The notes under the pieces are model-generated. The model did no database searches. It was not told the origin of the DNA and worked only from the letters and a program-made list of their open reading frames with translations. A DNA stretch of 6,277 nt from an uncultured Mollicutes bacterium (GTDB lineage: Bacteria; Bacillota_I; Bacilli_A; ML615J-28; CAG-313). The translations under genes and the position numbers were made by a program. Within the stretch, counting starts at the first letter, position 1. Each line of letters begins with the position of its first letter. The DNA lies in NCBI GenBank assembly GCA_900538885.1, contig UQAI01000072.1, positions 1-6,277 on the forward strand, given 5' to 3'. Shown in pieces: positions 6,242 to 6,277 of the stretch.

Positions 6242-6277
6242 ATGAAAAATAAAAGAATATTTACTAATTATTTATTA
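6242..6277 (+). CDS. 5' end of an unidentified divergent gene (cut by the window edge)
   Basis: Only 12 codons are present (MKNKRIFTNYLL), in an open frame that runs off the right end. The start is supported by GAGGT at 6230-6234 and by an extended -10 promoter ending at 6205. A positively charged beginning (K2, K4, R5) followed by a more hydrophobic stretch would fit a signal peptide or a membrane anchor, but 12 residues are too few to say. I do not recognise the product. It is transcribed away from the glyS operon. Confidence 0.6.
   Translation, partial: MKNKRIFTNYLL

Noticed and set aside
1..6277. CRISPR array, tRNA/rRNA gene, toxin-antitoxin, phage or defence genes
   Set aside because: No regular repeat-spacer pattern, cloverleaf or rRNA sequence was seen. 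All coding space is taken up by recognised housekeeping genes, apart from the 12-codon fragment at the right edge.

Overview
The window is AT-rich, roughly one third G+C by eye, and carries five intact genes in one closely packed minus-strand operon. Read in transcription order, from the right end to the left, they are glycyl-tRNA synthetase, DNA primase, the primary sigma factor, the tRNA(m1A22) methyltransferase TrmK and a Nif3/DUF34 metal-binding protein. This is the macromolecular-synthesis cluster of the Bacillota and Mycoplasmatota, in a compact form. B. subtilis genes such as ccpN, yqfL and cccA, which lie within its version of the cluster, are absent here. The low G+C, the single-chain dimeric GlyRS and the compact order suggest an Acholeplasma-, Izemoplasma- or RF39-like lineage, or a related low-GC Bacilli or Erysipelotrichia lineage. 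All 12 tryptophans in the five proteins are read from TGG, so the standard bacterial code is used, not the UGA=Trp code of Mycoplasma and Spiroplasma. A species cannot be named from this.

Layout from left to right: 1-61 is an intergenic edge with two copies of a degenerate 30-bp direct repeat, possibly the end of a mobile or repeat element that lies mostly outside the window. 61-101 is a hairpin terminator that closes the operon and has T-runs in both directions. 107-883 is nif3, 867-1532 trmK, 1532-2797 rpoD, 2797-4638 dnaG and 4660-6027 glyS, all on the minus strand. 6028-6241 is a divergent promoter region. On the minus strand it holds a perfect TTGACA-17-TATAAT promoter with an extended -10 (TGC), which drives the operon. 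On the plus strand it holds a good extended -10 promoter for a gene that starts at 6242 and runs out of the window after 12 codons.

The genes are tied together at the level of translation. dnaG/rpoD and rpoD/trmK share TAATG stop-start junctions, and trmK/nif3 overlap by 17 nt. trmK has no recognisable Shine-Dalgarno sequence, while dnaG, rpoD and nif3 have strong ones. Together the cluster links translation (GlyRS, TrmK), replication initiation (DnaG) and housekeeping transcription (SigA/RpoD) under one strong promoter. The glyS leader is only about 55 nt, too short for the T-box riboswitch that often controls glycyl-tRNA synthetase genes in Bacillota.

I found no sign of an undescribed defence, mobile or biosynthetic system. 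This is a conserved housekeeping region. The points most worth a second look are the repeat at the left edge, the acidic linker and roughly 30-residue insert in the sigma factor, the missing T-box with a possible short leader ORF, and the unidentified divergent gene.
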